Below, piece after piece: positions 1-7,173 of a stretch of DNA of 64,000 nucleotides. The notes below the pieces were generated by a model. That model saw only the letters and a list, made by a program, of their open reading frames with translations. It made no database searches and had not been told where the DNA came from. Position numbers and translations under genes: made by a program. The first letter of the stretch is position 1. Every line of letters begins with the position of its first letter. Where the stretch lies: the NCBI GenBank assembly GCA_900768435.1, contig CAAGCW010000026.1, positions 124,001 through 188,000 on the forward strand, read 5' to 3'. Source of the stretch: an uncultured Collinsella sp. (GTDB taxonomy: Bacteria > Actinomycetota > Coriobacteriia > Coriobacteriales > Coriobacteriaceae).

Positions 1-2260
1 CGAGGACTACGCGCAGGCCGTACGCAAGGTCTTTTGCGACTGGTACCACGACGGCCTGATCTACCGTGGCAAGCGTATCGTCAACTGGTGCCCCAACTGC
101 ACCACTGCCATCTCGGACGACGAGGCCGAGTATAAGGACGAGAAGGGCCACCTGTGGCACCTGCGCTACCCGCTGACCGAGCCGGTCAACGGCCAGGACT
201 ACATCGTCGTCGCCACCACGCGCCCCGAGACCATGCTCGGCGACACGGGCGTTGCCGTCTCCCCGAAGGATCCCGAGAAGGCCGCCTTTGTGGGCAAGAC
301 CGTCAAGCTCCCCATCGTCGACCGCGAGATCCCTATCTTTGAGGATTGGCATGTCGACGCCAACTTTGGCTCCGGCTTCGTTAAGGTCACCCCGGCTCAC
401 GACCCCAACGACTACGCCATGGGTCAGGCCCACGACCTGCCGCAGATCAACATCTTCGATGAGCACGCGGTGGTCGTCGAGGGCTACGGCGAGTTCACCG
501 GCATGAACCGCGACGAGTGCCGCGAGGCCGTTGTCAAGTGGTTCGACGAGCACGGTCTGCTCGATCATGTCGAAGAGCTCGACCACTCCGTCATGCACTG
601 CTACCGTTGCGACTCCGCCCTGGAGCCGTGGCTGTCCGAGCAGTGGTTCGTGGCCGTCGACAAGCTCAAGGGGCCGGCGCTCGACGCCGTCAACTCCGGC
701 AAGGTCACCTTCCACCCCGCGCGCTGGACGCAGACCTACACCACCTGGATGGAGAACCTCAAGGATTGGTGCATCTCGCGTCAGCTGTGGTGGGGCCACC
801 GCATCCCCGTGTTCTACTGCGAGGACTGTGGCTGGGAGGACGCCCTGACCGAGGACACCGACGTGTGCCCCAAGTGCGGCGGTCATCACGTGCATCAGGA
901 CGAGAACGTGCTGGACACTTGGTTCAGCTCGCAGCTGTGGACCTTCGCCACGCAGGGCTGGCCGCAAAAGCCCGAGCTGCTCGAGGGCCATCATCCCACG
1001 ACGGCGCTCGTCACCGCACGCGATATCATCGCGCTGTGGGTCGCCCGCATGGTCATGAGCTCGCTGTACTTCCTGGACGAGGTTCCGTTTAAGGACGTCG
1101 TCATCTACCCGACGATTCTTGCCAAGGACGGCAGCCGCATGTCCAAGTCCAAGGGCAACGGCGTTGACCCCATGGACCTCATCGGTATGTACGGCGCCGA
1201 TGCCATGCGTTACAACCTGCTGACGCTGTGCACCAACAACCAGGACGTCAAGTTTGACGCGAACATCGACAAGAAGACCAAGAAACTCATCGACAGCCCG
1301 CGCACCGACCAGGCCAAGTCGTTTGTGACCAAGATCTGGAACGCAAGCCGCTTCCTGCTCATGAACATGGAGGGCTACACGCCCGGCGAGCCCGTCGTGG
1401 AGACGCCGGCCGACGCCTGGATGTTCAGCCGCCTGGCCAAGGCCGTGAAGATGGTCACCGAGGGCATTGAGAACTACACCTTTGGCGACATGGCCCGCGG
1501 CGTGCAACAGTTCTTCTGGAACGAGGTCTGCGACTGGTACGTCGAGGTCACCAAGGCCCGCCTGAAGGGCGAGGGCCGTCTGCAGGCCCAGCGCAACCTG
1601 ATCTTTGTGCTCGACACCTCCATTCGCCTGATGCACCCGCTTATGCCGTTTGTCACTGAGGAGATCTGGGACAACATGCCGGCGAGCGTGCTCGACCTGG
1701 ACGCCGAGGGCAACGTGAACCGCGCCGAGGCGCTCATGATTGCCAAGTGGCCCGAGCCCGCCGACTACGCCAAGTATGTTGACGAGGACGCCGAGCGCGC
1801 GTTTGAGCTGTGCCGTGCCGTCGTGTCCGCCGCCCGTGCCACCCGTTCGCGTTATCGCTTGAGCCCCAAGGCCGCGCTCGACGTGGTCGTGCGCGCCGGT
1901 GCCGAGGATATCGAGAAGCTCGAGAGCCTGCGCTCCACGATTGAGCCGCTGGCGAACACCGCTTCGCTGGTCATGGGTACTGATGTTGAGAAGCCGGCTG
2001 CGAGCATTGCCGTGGTCGACAGCGGCGTCGAGGTCTTTGTGGTGCTCGAGGGCAAGGTTGACCTTTCGGCCGAGAAGGCACGCCTGGAGAAGGAGATCGC
2101 CGCTGCGCAGAAGGAGCTCGCCGGCTGCGAGAAGACGCTTGCCAACGAGGGCTTTGTGGCCAAGGCCGCGCCCGCGGTGGTCCAGAAGAAGAGGGACCGT
2201 GCAGCTGAGCTCAAGGAGATCCTGGCGGCGCTGACTGCTCAGGTTGCTGACTTCTCATAG
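1..2260 (+). CDS. valS: Valine--tRNA ligase, 3' part (5' end outside window)
   Basis: Class I aminoacyl-tRNA synthetase that charges tRNA-Val in the cytoplasm. The frame is open from base 2, so the HIGH-containing N-terminus lies upstream of the window. Visible parts are a CP1 editing domain (TTRPETMLGDT near base 215), a second zinc-type cluster (CEDCGWED...CPKCGGHH, bases 820-890), the KMSKS loop as RMSKSKGN near base 1137, the anticodon-binding helical domain, and a C-terminal coiled coil (VDLSAEKARLEKEIAAAQ onward) typical of bacterial ValS. It ends at TAG 2258-2260. ValS is usually about 880 residues, so roughly 130 residues are missing. The family is certain. Confidence 0.97.
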   Translation, partial: EDYAQAVRKVFCDWYHDGLIYRGKRIVNWCPNCTTAISDDEAEYKDEKGHLWHLRYPLTEPVNGQDYIVVATTRPETMLGDTGVAVSPKDPEKAAFVGKTVKLPIVDREIPIFEDWHVDANFGSGFVKVTPAHDPNDYAMGQAHDLPQINIFDEHAVVVEGYGEFTGMNRDECREAVVKWFDEHGLLDHVEELDHSVMHCYRCDSALEPWLSEQWFVAVDKLKGPALDAVNSGKVTFHPARWTQTYTTWMENLKDWCISRQLWWGHRIPVFYCEDCGWEDALTEDTDVCPKCGGHHVHQDENVLDTWFSSQLWTFATQGWPQKPELLEGHHPTTALVTARDIIALWVARMVMSSLYFLDEVPFKDVVIYPTILAKDGSRMSKSKGNGVDPMDLIGMYGADAMRYNLLTLCTNNQDVKFDANIDKKTKKLIDSPRTDQAKSFVTKIWNASRFLLMNMEGYTPGEPVVETPADAWMFSRLAKAVKMVTEGIENYTFGDMARGVQQFFWNEVCDWYVEVTKARLKGEGRLQAQRNLIFVLDTSIRLMHPLMPFVTEEIWDNMPASVLDLDAEGNVNRAEALMIAKWPEPADYAKYVDEDAERAFELCRAVVSAARATRSRYRLSPKAALDVVVRAGAEDIEKLESLRSTIEPLANTASLVMGTDVEKPAASIAVVDSGVEVFVVLEGKVDLSAEKARLEKEIAAAQKELAGCEKTLANEGFVAKAAPAVVQKKRDRAAELKEILAALTAQVADFS

Positions 2261-2313
2261 GGCTTACTGAGGGGCGCGTCCCGACGCTTTGCTCGCTACT
2301 GCGGACACCTATT

Positions 2314-2335
2314 CCGCCGTTCTAACGAACGGCGG
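2314..2335. repeat. Perfect 9-bp hairpin with TAAC loop
   Basis: CCGCCGTTC-TAAC-GAACGGCGG lies 54 bases after valS. A 10-bp hairpin with the same TAAC loop and the same inner stem end occurs at 45491-45514, and both are followed by related text (ctcgacgctgc / gctcgatgctgc). No T-run follows, so it looks like a dispersed palindromic repeat rather than a plain terminator. Confidence 0.75.
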
Positions 2336-2350
2336 GTGACTCGACGCTGC

Positions 2351-2449
2351 AAACGCCTCTGATGGCCAATCTGCCGTTCAACTTCGGGCGCATGGGCATA
2401 AGCCCTATGCGCCCTTGTTTCACGGCACCTTGGCTCATCAGAGGCGTTT
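2351..2449. repeat. Nested inverted repeats between valS and folC
   Basis: Outer 14-base arms AAACGCCTCTGATG (2351-2364) and CATCAGAGGCGTTT (2436-2449) pair perfectly around a 71-base interior. Inside, GGGCGCATGGGC (2386-2397) pairs with GCCCTATGCGCCC (2402-2414) with a one-base bulge and an ATAA loop. A transcript would fold as a stem with an internal hairpin. Its function is unknown. It could be part of the same repeat family as the adjacent TAAC-loop hairpin, or a leader for folC. Confidence 0.7.
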
Positions 2450-2491
2450 TCGCTGACTATCCTCAACCTATACTGTTTTATTTTTCTATGA

Positions 2492-3850
2492 ATGGCGGTT
2501 CTAAAAATGCCTAAGCGTTCTGGCTTGTATACCGTTCCTTTTGAGTTTGATTTGCTTTCGTTTGGTGAGGCTGTTGGGCTGGCTGCTGATACGGGGCGGA
2601 TTTCTGGGGATGCTGGTCCTTTGCTTGAGACGGTTGTCGATATGCTTGATGAGCTGGGACGTCCGGACGAGTATTTCGATTGCATTCAGGTCGCCGGTAC
2701 CAATGGCAAGACTTCGACTACGCGTTTTTCGGCTGCCATTCTTCGTGGTGAGGGGCTCAAGACCGCGCTGTATACGTCGCCACAGCTGGTACGCTATCCC
2801 GAGCGCATGGAAGTCGATGGGCGCGTCGTGAGCGATGAGGCGTTTGCCCGTGGCGTTTCTGCCGCCGTCGAGGCGGGGCATCGCGTGAATGCTCGTCGTG
2901 TGGCGGCGGGGGAGCGCGCCTATACCATCACGCCGTTTGACCTTCTAACGGCTGCCGCACTGGTGGTGTTTGCCGAGGCTGCGGTAGATGTTGCTGTGCT
3001 TGAGGTTGGCATGGGCGGCCGTTGGGACGCCACGAGTGCGACCGATCCCGTCGCCGTTGCCATTACGGGTATCGGCCTCGACCACACGCGCATTTTGGGC
3101 GACACGCTCGAGGCAATTGCGGGGGAGAAGGCCGCGGTCATCAAGCCCGGGCGCTTGGTTGTGCTGGGCGAGGGCACGCACGAGGCGAGCGTTCAGCGCG
3201 TGATGGATGCCCGTTGCCGTGAGTGCGGTGTGGTGCCGTTGGTGGTGAGTCACTCCACGACCAAGGTGCCGGCGCACGTGGGCGATACGGTAGAGTTCAG
3301 CTGCACCACGCCGCGTACCATTTATGCGTCGAGCATGGTCAAGCCGGCCTATCAGCCGCAGAATGCTGCGTGCGCGATTATGCTCTGCGAGGGTTATCTG
3401 GGCCGCGAGCTCGACCATGAGGCGCTTGATGCTTCGCTTATGGGCTGTCCCACGCCGGGTCGCTTTGATGTGTTGGGAACCGATCCGCTCAAGCTGATCG
3501 ACGCCTGCCATAACCCTCAGAGCTGCGAGAACTTTGTGAGCGCACTGGACGAGATCGATCCGTGCGTAGAGAATCGCCCCACGCTGCTGTGCGCTGCGCT
3601 GGCCGACAAGGACGTGGCGGGTATCGTCGACGTGCTGATCCCGGCCTTTCCGCGTGTAGTCGTGACCCAGACCGATTCTGATCGCGCCCTGCCGGCAGAG
3701 GAGCTCGCTGCCCTGGTGGACGCCGATAAGCTTGCGGGCGTGTACCCCAGCGTTTCCGAGGCCCTCGCAGCCCTCGATGCCGCCGGAGAGCCCTTCGTAG
3801 CAGCCGGCACCATCACCCTAGCCGGCGAAGTGGCCGGCCTGCTCCGTTAA
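2492..3850 (+). CDS. folC: Bifunctional folylpolyglutamate / dihydrofolate synthase
   Basis: Mur-ligase-fold ATP-dependent enzyme that adds glutamate to dihydropteroate and to reduced folates. The P-loop GTNGKTST is at residues 69-76. A second signature, ITGIGLDHTRILGDTLEAIA with the following EKAAVIKPG, is the family's metal and ligase loop. The C-terminal domain carries DACHNPQS, the usual H-N-P motif. At 452 residues it is normal size. The start is not fixed by a good ribosome binding site: ATG 2492 and ATG 2507 (MPKRSGLYTV) are both possible. It is a single gene flanked by repeats, with no other folate gene nearby. Confidence 0.93.
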   Translation: MAVLKMPKRSGLYTVPFEFDLLSFGEAVGLAADTGRISGDAGPLLETVVDMLDELGRPDEYFDCIQVAGTNGKTSTTRFSAAILRGEGLKTALYTSPQLVRYPERMEVDGRVVSDEAFARGVSAAVEAGHRVNARRVAAGERAYTITPFDLLTAAALVVFAEAAVDVAVLEVGMGGRWDATSATDPVAVAITGIGLDHTRILGDTLEAIAGEKAAVIKPGRLVVLGEGTHEASVQRVMDARCRECGVVPLVVSHSTTKVPAHVGDTVEFSCTTPRTIYASSMVKPAYQPQNAACAIMLCEGYLGRELDHEALDASLMGCPTPGRFDVLGTDPLKLIDACHNPQSCENFVSALDEIDPCVENRPTLLCAALADKDVAGIVDVLIPAFPRVVVTQTDSDRALPAEELAALVDADKLAGVYPSVSEALAALDAAGEPFVAAGTITLAGEVAGLLR

Positions 3851-3864
3851 CCCATCCCCTCAGC

Positions 3865-3931
3865 AGTTGCGGTGAAATACGGACTGTTTTACAAGCCAGA
3901 AGCCTCAAACAGTCCGTATATCACCGCAACT
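3865..3931. repeat. 25-bp imperfect inverted repeat downstream of folC
   Basis: Arms 3865-3889 (AGTTGCGGTGAAATACGGAC and five more bases) and 3907-3931 pair at 24 of 25 positions around a 17-base loop. No T-run follows. It looks like a REP-type intergenic palindrome that may also stop transcription or protect the 3' end. Confidence 0.75.
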
Positions 3932-3932
3932 C

Positions 3933-3970
3933 AAAAGCAGTCAATTTGGGACGGGGCTTTTTTGGCTGCC
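3933..3970 (+). repeat. GGGACGGGG hairpin repeat, copy A
   Basis: Reads AAAAGCAG..AATTTGGGACGGGGCTTTTTTGGCTGCC; GCAG/CTGC arms enclose the GGGACGGGG core. A second copy lies inverted at 5381-5420, so this is a small dispersed repeat family. Confidence 0.65.
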
Positions 3971-3993
3971 CTGCGCCCCGAGTTGACTCGCTT

Positions 3994-4153
3994 GCCACGA
4001 AATGGGCCTATCTACTACGTTTTACCGACTACCCTCGACCACACGGAACATCGCGAAATTAAAACCGCAGGTAGACGGCTTGCGGATTTTGCGAAAACGA
4101 GGGTATGGTCGACCCATGCGGGTTAAACGTAGTAGATAGGCCGTTTTTGTGGC
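3994..4153 (+). mobile_element. MITE-like element, copy 1 (about 160 bp)
   Basis: Terminal inverted repeats read CCTATCTACTACGTTT.ACC from the left and, reverse-complemented, CCTATCTACTACGTTTAACC from the right, with GCCAC/GTGGC outermost. The interior (CTCGACCACA..., AAATTAAAACCGC.GGTA.AC.GCTT, ...TATGGTCGA) is shared with the inverted copy at 46632-46787. It has no coding capacity. I infer a non-autonomous element mobilised by a transposase outside this window. No clear target duplication is visible. Confidence 0.7.
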
Positions 4154-4164
4154 GGCATTAATGT

Positions 4165-4197
4165 AATGTGGCAAAGGGGCTGTCCCTTTGCCACATT
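4165..4197. repeat. 14-bp perfect hairpin at the end of the M24 peptidase gene
   Basis: AATGTGGCAAAGGG (4165-4178) pairs with CCCTTTGCCACATT (4184-4197) over a 5-base loop. It sits 2 bases beyond the stop of the leftward peptidase gene, so it may act as that gene's terminator, though there is no long T-run on the minus strand. Confidence 0.6.
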
Positions 4198-4199
4198 GG

Positions 4200-5288
4200 C
4201 TAGTCTAGGCGCACGGCCTCGTGGGGGTAGGCGTTGAGGATCTCGACGCCGGACTCGGTGACCAGGGCCAGGTCCTCGATGCGGACGCCGGTGTGGCCGG
4301 GGAGGTAGATGCCCGGCTCGATGGAGAAGGTCATGCCCGGCTCTACGACCTGCTCGTTGACGAGCGAAACGTCGCCCGGCTCGTGGTCCTGCAGGCCGAT
4401 CGAGTGTCCCAGGCGGTGCGTAAAGTATTTGCCGTAGCCAGCGTCCTCAATCACGTCGCGCGCGGCGCGGTCCAGGTCGCACATGCGCACGCCTGGTGCT
4501 ATGAGCGCCTCGGCGGCCTCGTTGGCGCGGCGCACGATATCGTAGATGCGCTCCGTCTCCTCGTCCGGCTCGCCCCAAAAGAATGTGCGTGTCATGTCCG
4601 AGCAGTAGTTGCGGTGACGTCCGCCAATGTCGAACAACACCACGTCGCCGCGCTTGAGTACGGTGTCGTCGGGCTCGTGATGCGGGTCGCCGGCGTTGGC
4701 GCCAAAGCTCACGATGGGCGGAAAGCTGAAGCCCTCGCAGCCGTGCTTGCGATACAAGCCGAGCATCTGGTCGGCGATTTCGCGCTCCGTCACGCCTTCG
4801 TGGACGAGTTTGATGGCATCGGCCATCGCGGCGTCGTTGGCGGCCGAGGACACGCGCATGAGCTCCTGCTCGGTGGCATCCTTGTGGGTGCGCGCAGCGG
4901 TGACGGCAAAGTCACCCAGGAAAAACTCGCTGGCGGCGTGGCGCTCCATGAGCGGCATCAAAAAGCCGGAACGCATGACGGTGTCGATGCCAAGCGGCTT
5001 GGTCGGATCGACTTCGCGTGCGATGGCGTCGGTCACGACGTCGGTGTCGTTATGGTAGGCCACGCGGGCATTGTCGTACTCGGGCAGCTGATGCAGCGCG
5101 TTAACCAAAATCACCGGCTCGGCATCGCGCGCGAGCAGCACGCCACAAAAACGCTCGAACATATCGGCATAAAAGCCGGTCAGATAGTAGATCGACCACG
5201 GGTCGTTCACGAGCAGCTGCGCGCCGGGGTGCTGAGCCTCGAGCGCATCGAGCACGCGTGCCACACGCTGGTCATCGACATGTGCCAT
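4200..5288 (-). CDS. M24 family Xaa-Pro aminopeptidase/dipeptidase
   Basis: Cytoplasmic metallopeptidase of the pita-bread fold that removes N-terminal residues before proline. With the start at 5288 it has 362 residues: an N-terminal creatinase-like domain (1-130), then the catalytic domain. All five metal ligands are visible: D220 (VLFDIGG), D231 (NYCSDMTRT), H295 (HRLGHSIG), E324 (SIEPGIY) and E338 (RIEDLAL). ATG 5288 is preferred over the upstream ATG 5336 because AAAGGATG lies just ahead of it. PepP, PepQ or another M24 specificity cannot be separated by eye. It is probably monocistronic, 129 bases after the DUF1667 gene. Confidence 0.9.
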   Translation of the reverse strand: MAHVDDQRVARVLDALEAQHPGAQLLVNDPWSIYYLTGFYADMFERFCGVLLARDAEPVILVNALHQLPEYDNARVAYHNDTDVVTDAIAREVDPTKPLGIDTVMRSGFLMPLMERHAASEFFLGDFAVTAARTHKDATEQELMRVSSAANDAAMADAIKLVHEGVTEREIADQMLGLYRKHGCEGFSFPPIVSFGANAGDPHHEPDDTVLKRGDVVLFDIGGRHRNYCSDMTRTFFWGEPDEETERIYDIVRRANEAAEALIAPGVRMCDLDRAARDVIEDAGYGKYFTHRLGHSIGLQDHEPGDVSLVNEQVVEPGMTFSIEPGIYLPGHTGVRIEDLALVTESGVEILNAYPHEAVRLD

Positions 5289-5380
5289 GAAACATCCTTT
5301 CGCTAGGCCGCCACCATGGTATCCCAAGCCCGGCACATAGGGACGTTCCTTTTATGCCGGCACCTGGGGACACTCCTTGC

Positions 5381-5420
5381 AAAAGCAGCTAAAAGAGCCC
5401 CGTCCCAAATTTGCTGCTTA
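5381..5420 (-). repeat. GGGACGGGG hairpin repeat, copy B
   Basis: On the minus strand it reads TAAGCAGCAAATTTGGGACG then GGGCTCTTTTAGCTGCTTTT; AAGCAGC/GCTGCTT close the stem. It is homologous to 3933-3970 in the opposite orientation. It begins at the stop codon of the DUF1667 gene and could terminate that operon. Confidence 0.6.
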
Positions 5421-5816
5421 GGCTGGGTCGATGTCCATGCTGGCGACTAGGTCAATGTTGGTGCCGAGAAGATCTTCCAGCACGACGTCGCCCATGCGGA
5501 TGGGGGCGTTGACGACTAGACCTCGGATGAGGTCCATGGCCTGGGCGTGGAGTTCTAGCGGGATGGCTTCGGCCGTGCGGACGGGGAGTAGGGCTTCGTC
5601 GCCGCCGGAGACGGCCACGGTCGTTGTGAGCACGCGCATGGGGCAGGTGAGCTCCTGATGCGCGAACGTATCACCTCGCGGGCAGCTGTTGCCGGTTACG
5701 GAGCGCACCGCTGCCACGGCGCCATCTGTGTCGCGCTCCATCTCTACGGTCAGGAGGCACTCGGAGGGGCAGGTGGTGCAGTTGAACTTCAGCGTTTCGA
5801 TCGCGTTCGTGCTCAT
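5418..5816 (-). CDS. DUF1667 cysteine-rich protein, third gene of glycerol-3-phosphate dehydrogenase-like operon
   Basis: A 132-residue protein with Cys13, Cys16, Cys20 (CTTCPSEC), Cys45 (NSCPRG) and Cys58 (LTCPM), the usual DUF1667 pattern. In many anaerobes this family follows GlpA- and GlpB-like flavoproteins and may supply an iron-sulphur or electron-transfer subunit. That role is inference from gene order. Start ATG 5816 has GAGGAGG about ten bases upstream, and only 3 bases separate it from the stop of the flavoprotein gene, so the two are translated from one message. Confidence 0.88.
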   Translation of the reverse strand: MSTNAIETLKFNCTTCPSECLLTVEMERDTDGAVAAVRSVTGNSCPRGDTFAHQELTCPMRVLTTTVAVSGGDEALLPVRTAEAIPLELHAQAMDLIRGLVVNAPIRMGDVVLEDLLGTNIDLVASMDIDPA

Positions 5817-5819
5817 GAG

Positions 5820-7172
5820 CTATGCCTCCTCAACGGGGTCGACGGACAGGACAATCTCGCTAACACCCAAGTCGAGCGCATGCTGAATCACCTTTGCCGG
5901 CAGCGGGAAGCTTTCCATGACGCTCGGTTTAAACGGGCGGACCTTGCCTGCAAACAGTTCCTCATCGCCTGCCAGAATGCGCACGCGGGCGGCGTCGACT
6001 GGCCGGCATACGCGGAAGTTGAGTTTGGTGAGTGCCACAGTCGTAATGTGGCCCGGCAGTGCGTAGCCTGCGATGCCGGCGGGGGAGACCGTGAGCTGGC
6101 AGCCAGCGTCCGACACTCCCGCTGCGGTGCTACCCAGCGCGTACGCCGCCGCAGCCGCACCGGCACGCTCGGACTCGGTCGTCACATTGTCTGCCAGGTC
6201 GTGCACATGCAATACGTTGCCGCAGGCAAATATGCCCGGCACGCCCGTCTGCAGGTTCTGGTCCACCACGGCGCCGCGCGTACGTGGGTCCAGCTCCACG
6301 CCCGCGGCAACAGAAAGCTCGTTCTCGGGAATCAGGCCCACCGAAAGCAGCAGCGTGTCGCAGGGAACAACGCGCTCAGTACCCGGAATGGGTACAAGAT
6401 GCTCGTCGACCTGACTCACCTCGACGGCCTCCACGCGGTCGTGCCCGATCACGCGTGTGACGGTGGTGGACAGGTGCAGCGGAATTCCAAAGTCGTCCAG
6501 GCAGTTCTTAACGTTGCGGCGCAGCCCGTTGGCGTACGGCATAAGCTCGTACACACCCTCGACCGAAATCCCCTCGAGCGTGCAGCGACGTGCCATGATC
6601 AGCCCGATATCGCCCGAACCCAAAATGACGGCGCGCGAGCCGGGCTTGAGGTTCTCGATATTGATGTATCGCTGCGCCAGGCCGGCCGTAAACACGCCGG
6701 CGGGACGACTGCCGGGGATCTTGATCTCGCTGCGGGTGCGCTCGCGGCACCCCATGGCAAGGACGACCGCCCGTCCAGTGAGCTGCACCATGCCGGCAGG
6801 GCTCATGAGCGTGACGGTTTGGACCGCGGTGTCTTCCGTAAGCTCGCCCGAATCAATCCAAAGCACCATGCTGTTCAGGAACAGCGCAATGTCGGTCGCG
6901 CGCACCTGGTCGATAAAGCGCTGCGCATACTCGGGGCCGGTGAGCTCCTGCTTAAAGTGTGACAGCCCAAAGCCGGGGTGGATGCACTGGCGCAGGATGC
7001 CACCCAGGTGCTGCTCGCGCTCTACGATGGCCACGCGCGCCCCGGCCTTATGCGCGGCCAGCGCGGCAGCCATGCCGGCAGGTCCGCCGCCGATAACGAC
7101 CACGTCGAAGGCTTGCGTTTGTACGGCTTCTACGACGCCGCAATCAGTCGCACTCGATTTGAATTCCGCCAT
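5820..7172 (-). CDS. NAD(P)/FAD-dependent oxidoreductase (GlpB-like partner)
   Basis: A 450-residue flavoprotein with a FAD-binding Rossmann motif VVIGGGPAGMAAALAAHKAG (residues 25-44), a second nucleotide-binding site (VILGSGDIGLIMARR) and the family sequence MGCRERTR. The C-terminal FACGNVLHVHD is the usual late FAD motif. It probably passes electrons from the adjacent GlpA-like dehydrogenase to the respiratory chain or another acceptor. It starts 1 base after the GlpA-like stop; an AGGGAG lies about ten bases ahead of ATG 7172. In annotation pipelines such proteins are often called sarcosine oxidase alpha-like or pyridine nucleotide-disulphide oxidoreductase. Confidence 0.87.
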   Translation of the reverse strand: MAEFKSSATDCGVVEAVQTQAFDVVVIGGGPAGMAAALAAHKAGARVAIVEREQHLGGILRQCIHPGFGLSHFKQELTGPEYAQRFIDQVRATDIALFLNSMVLWIDSGELTEDTAVQTVTLMSPAGMVQLTGRAVVLAMGCRERTRSEIKIPGSRPAGVFTAGLAQRYINIENLKPGSRAVILGSGDIGLIMARRCTLEGISVEGVYELMPYANGLRRNVKNCLDDFGIPLHLSTTVTRVIGHDRVEAVEVSQVDEHLVPIPGTERVVPCDTLLLSVGLIPENELSVAAGVELDPRTRGAVVDQNLQTGVPGIFACGNVLHVHDLADNVTTESERAGAAAAAYALGSTAAGVSDAGCQLTVSPAGIAGYALPGHITTVALTKLNFRVCRPVDAARVRILAGDEELFAGKVRPFKPSVMESFPLPAKVIQHALDLGVSEIVLSVDPVEEA

Positions 7173-7173
7173 C

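Noticed and set aside
3872..4126. Open frame of 84 codons after folC
   Set aside because: It lies entirely inside the inverted repeat at 3865-3931 and the MITE-like element, so its openness comes from repeat sequence.
4221..5306. 361-codon frame opposite the M24 peptidase gene
   Set aside because: It is the mirror of a clear peptidase with all metal ligands; high GC content keeps antisense frames open. The translation is low-complexity Val/Gly/His/Ala.
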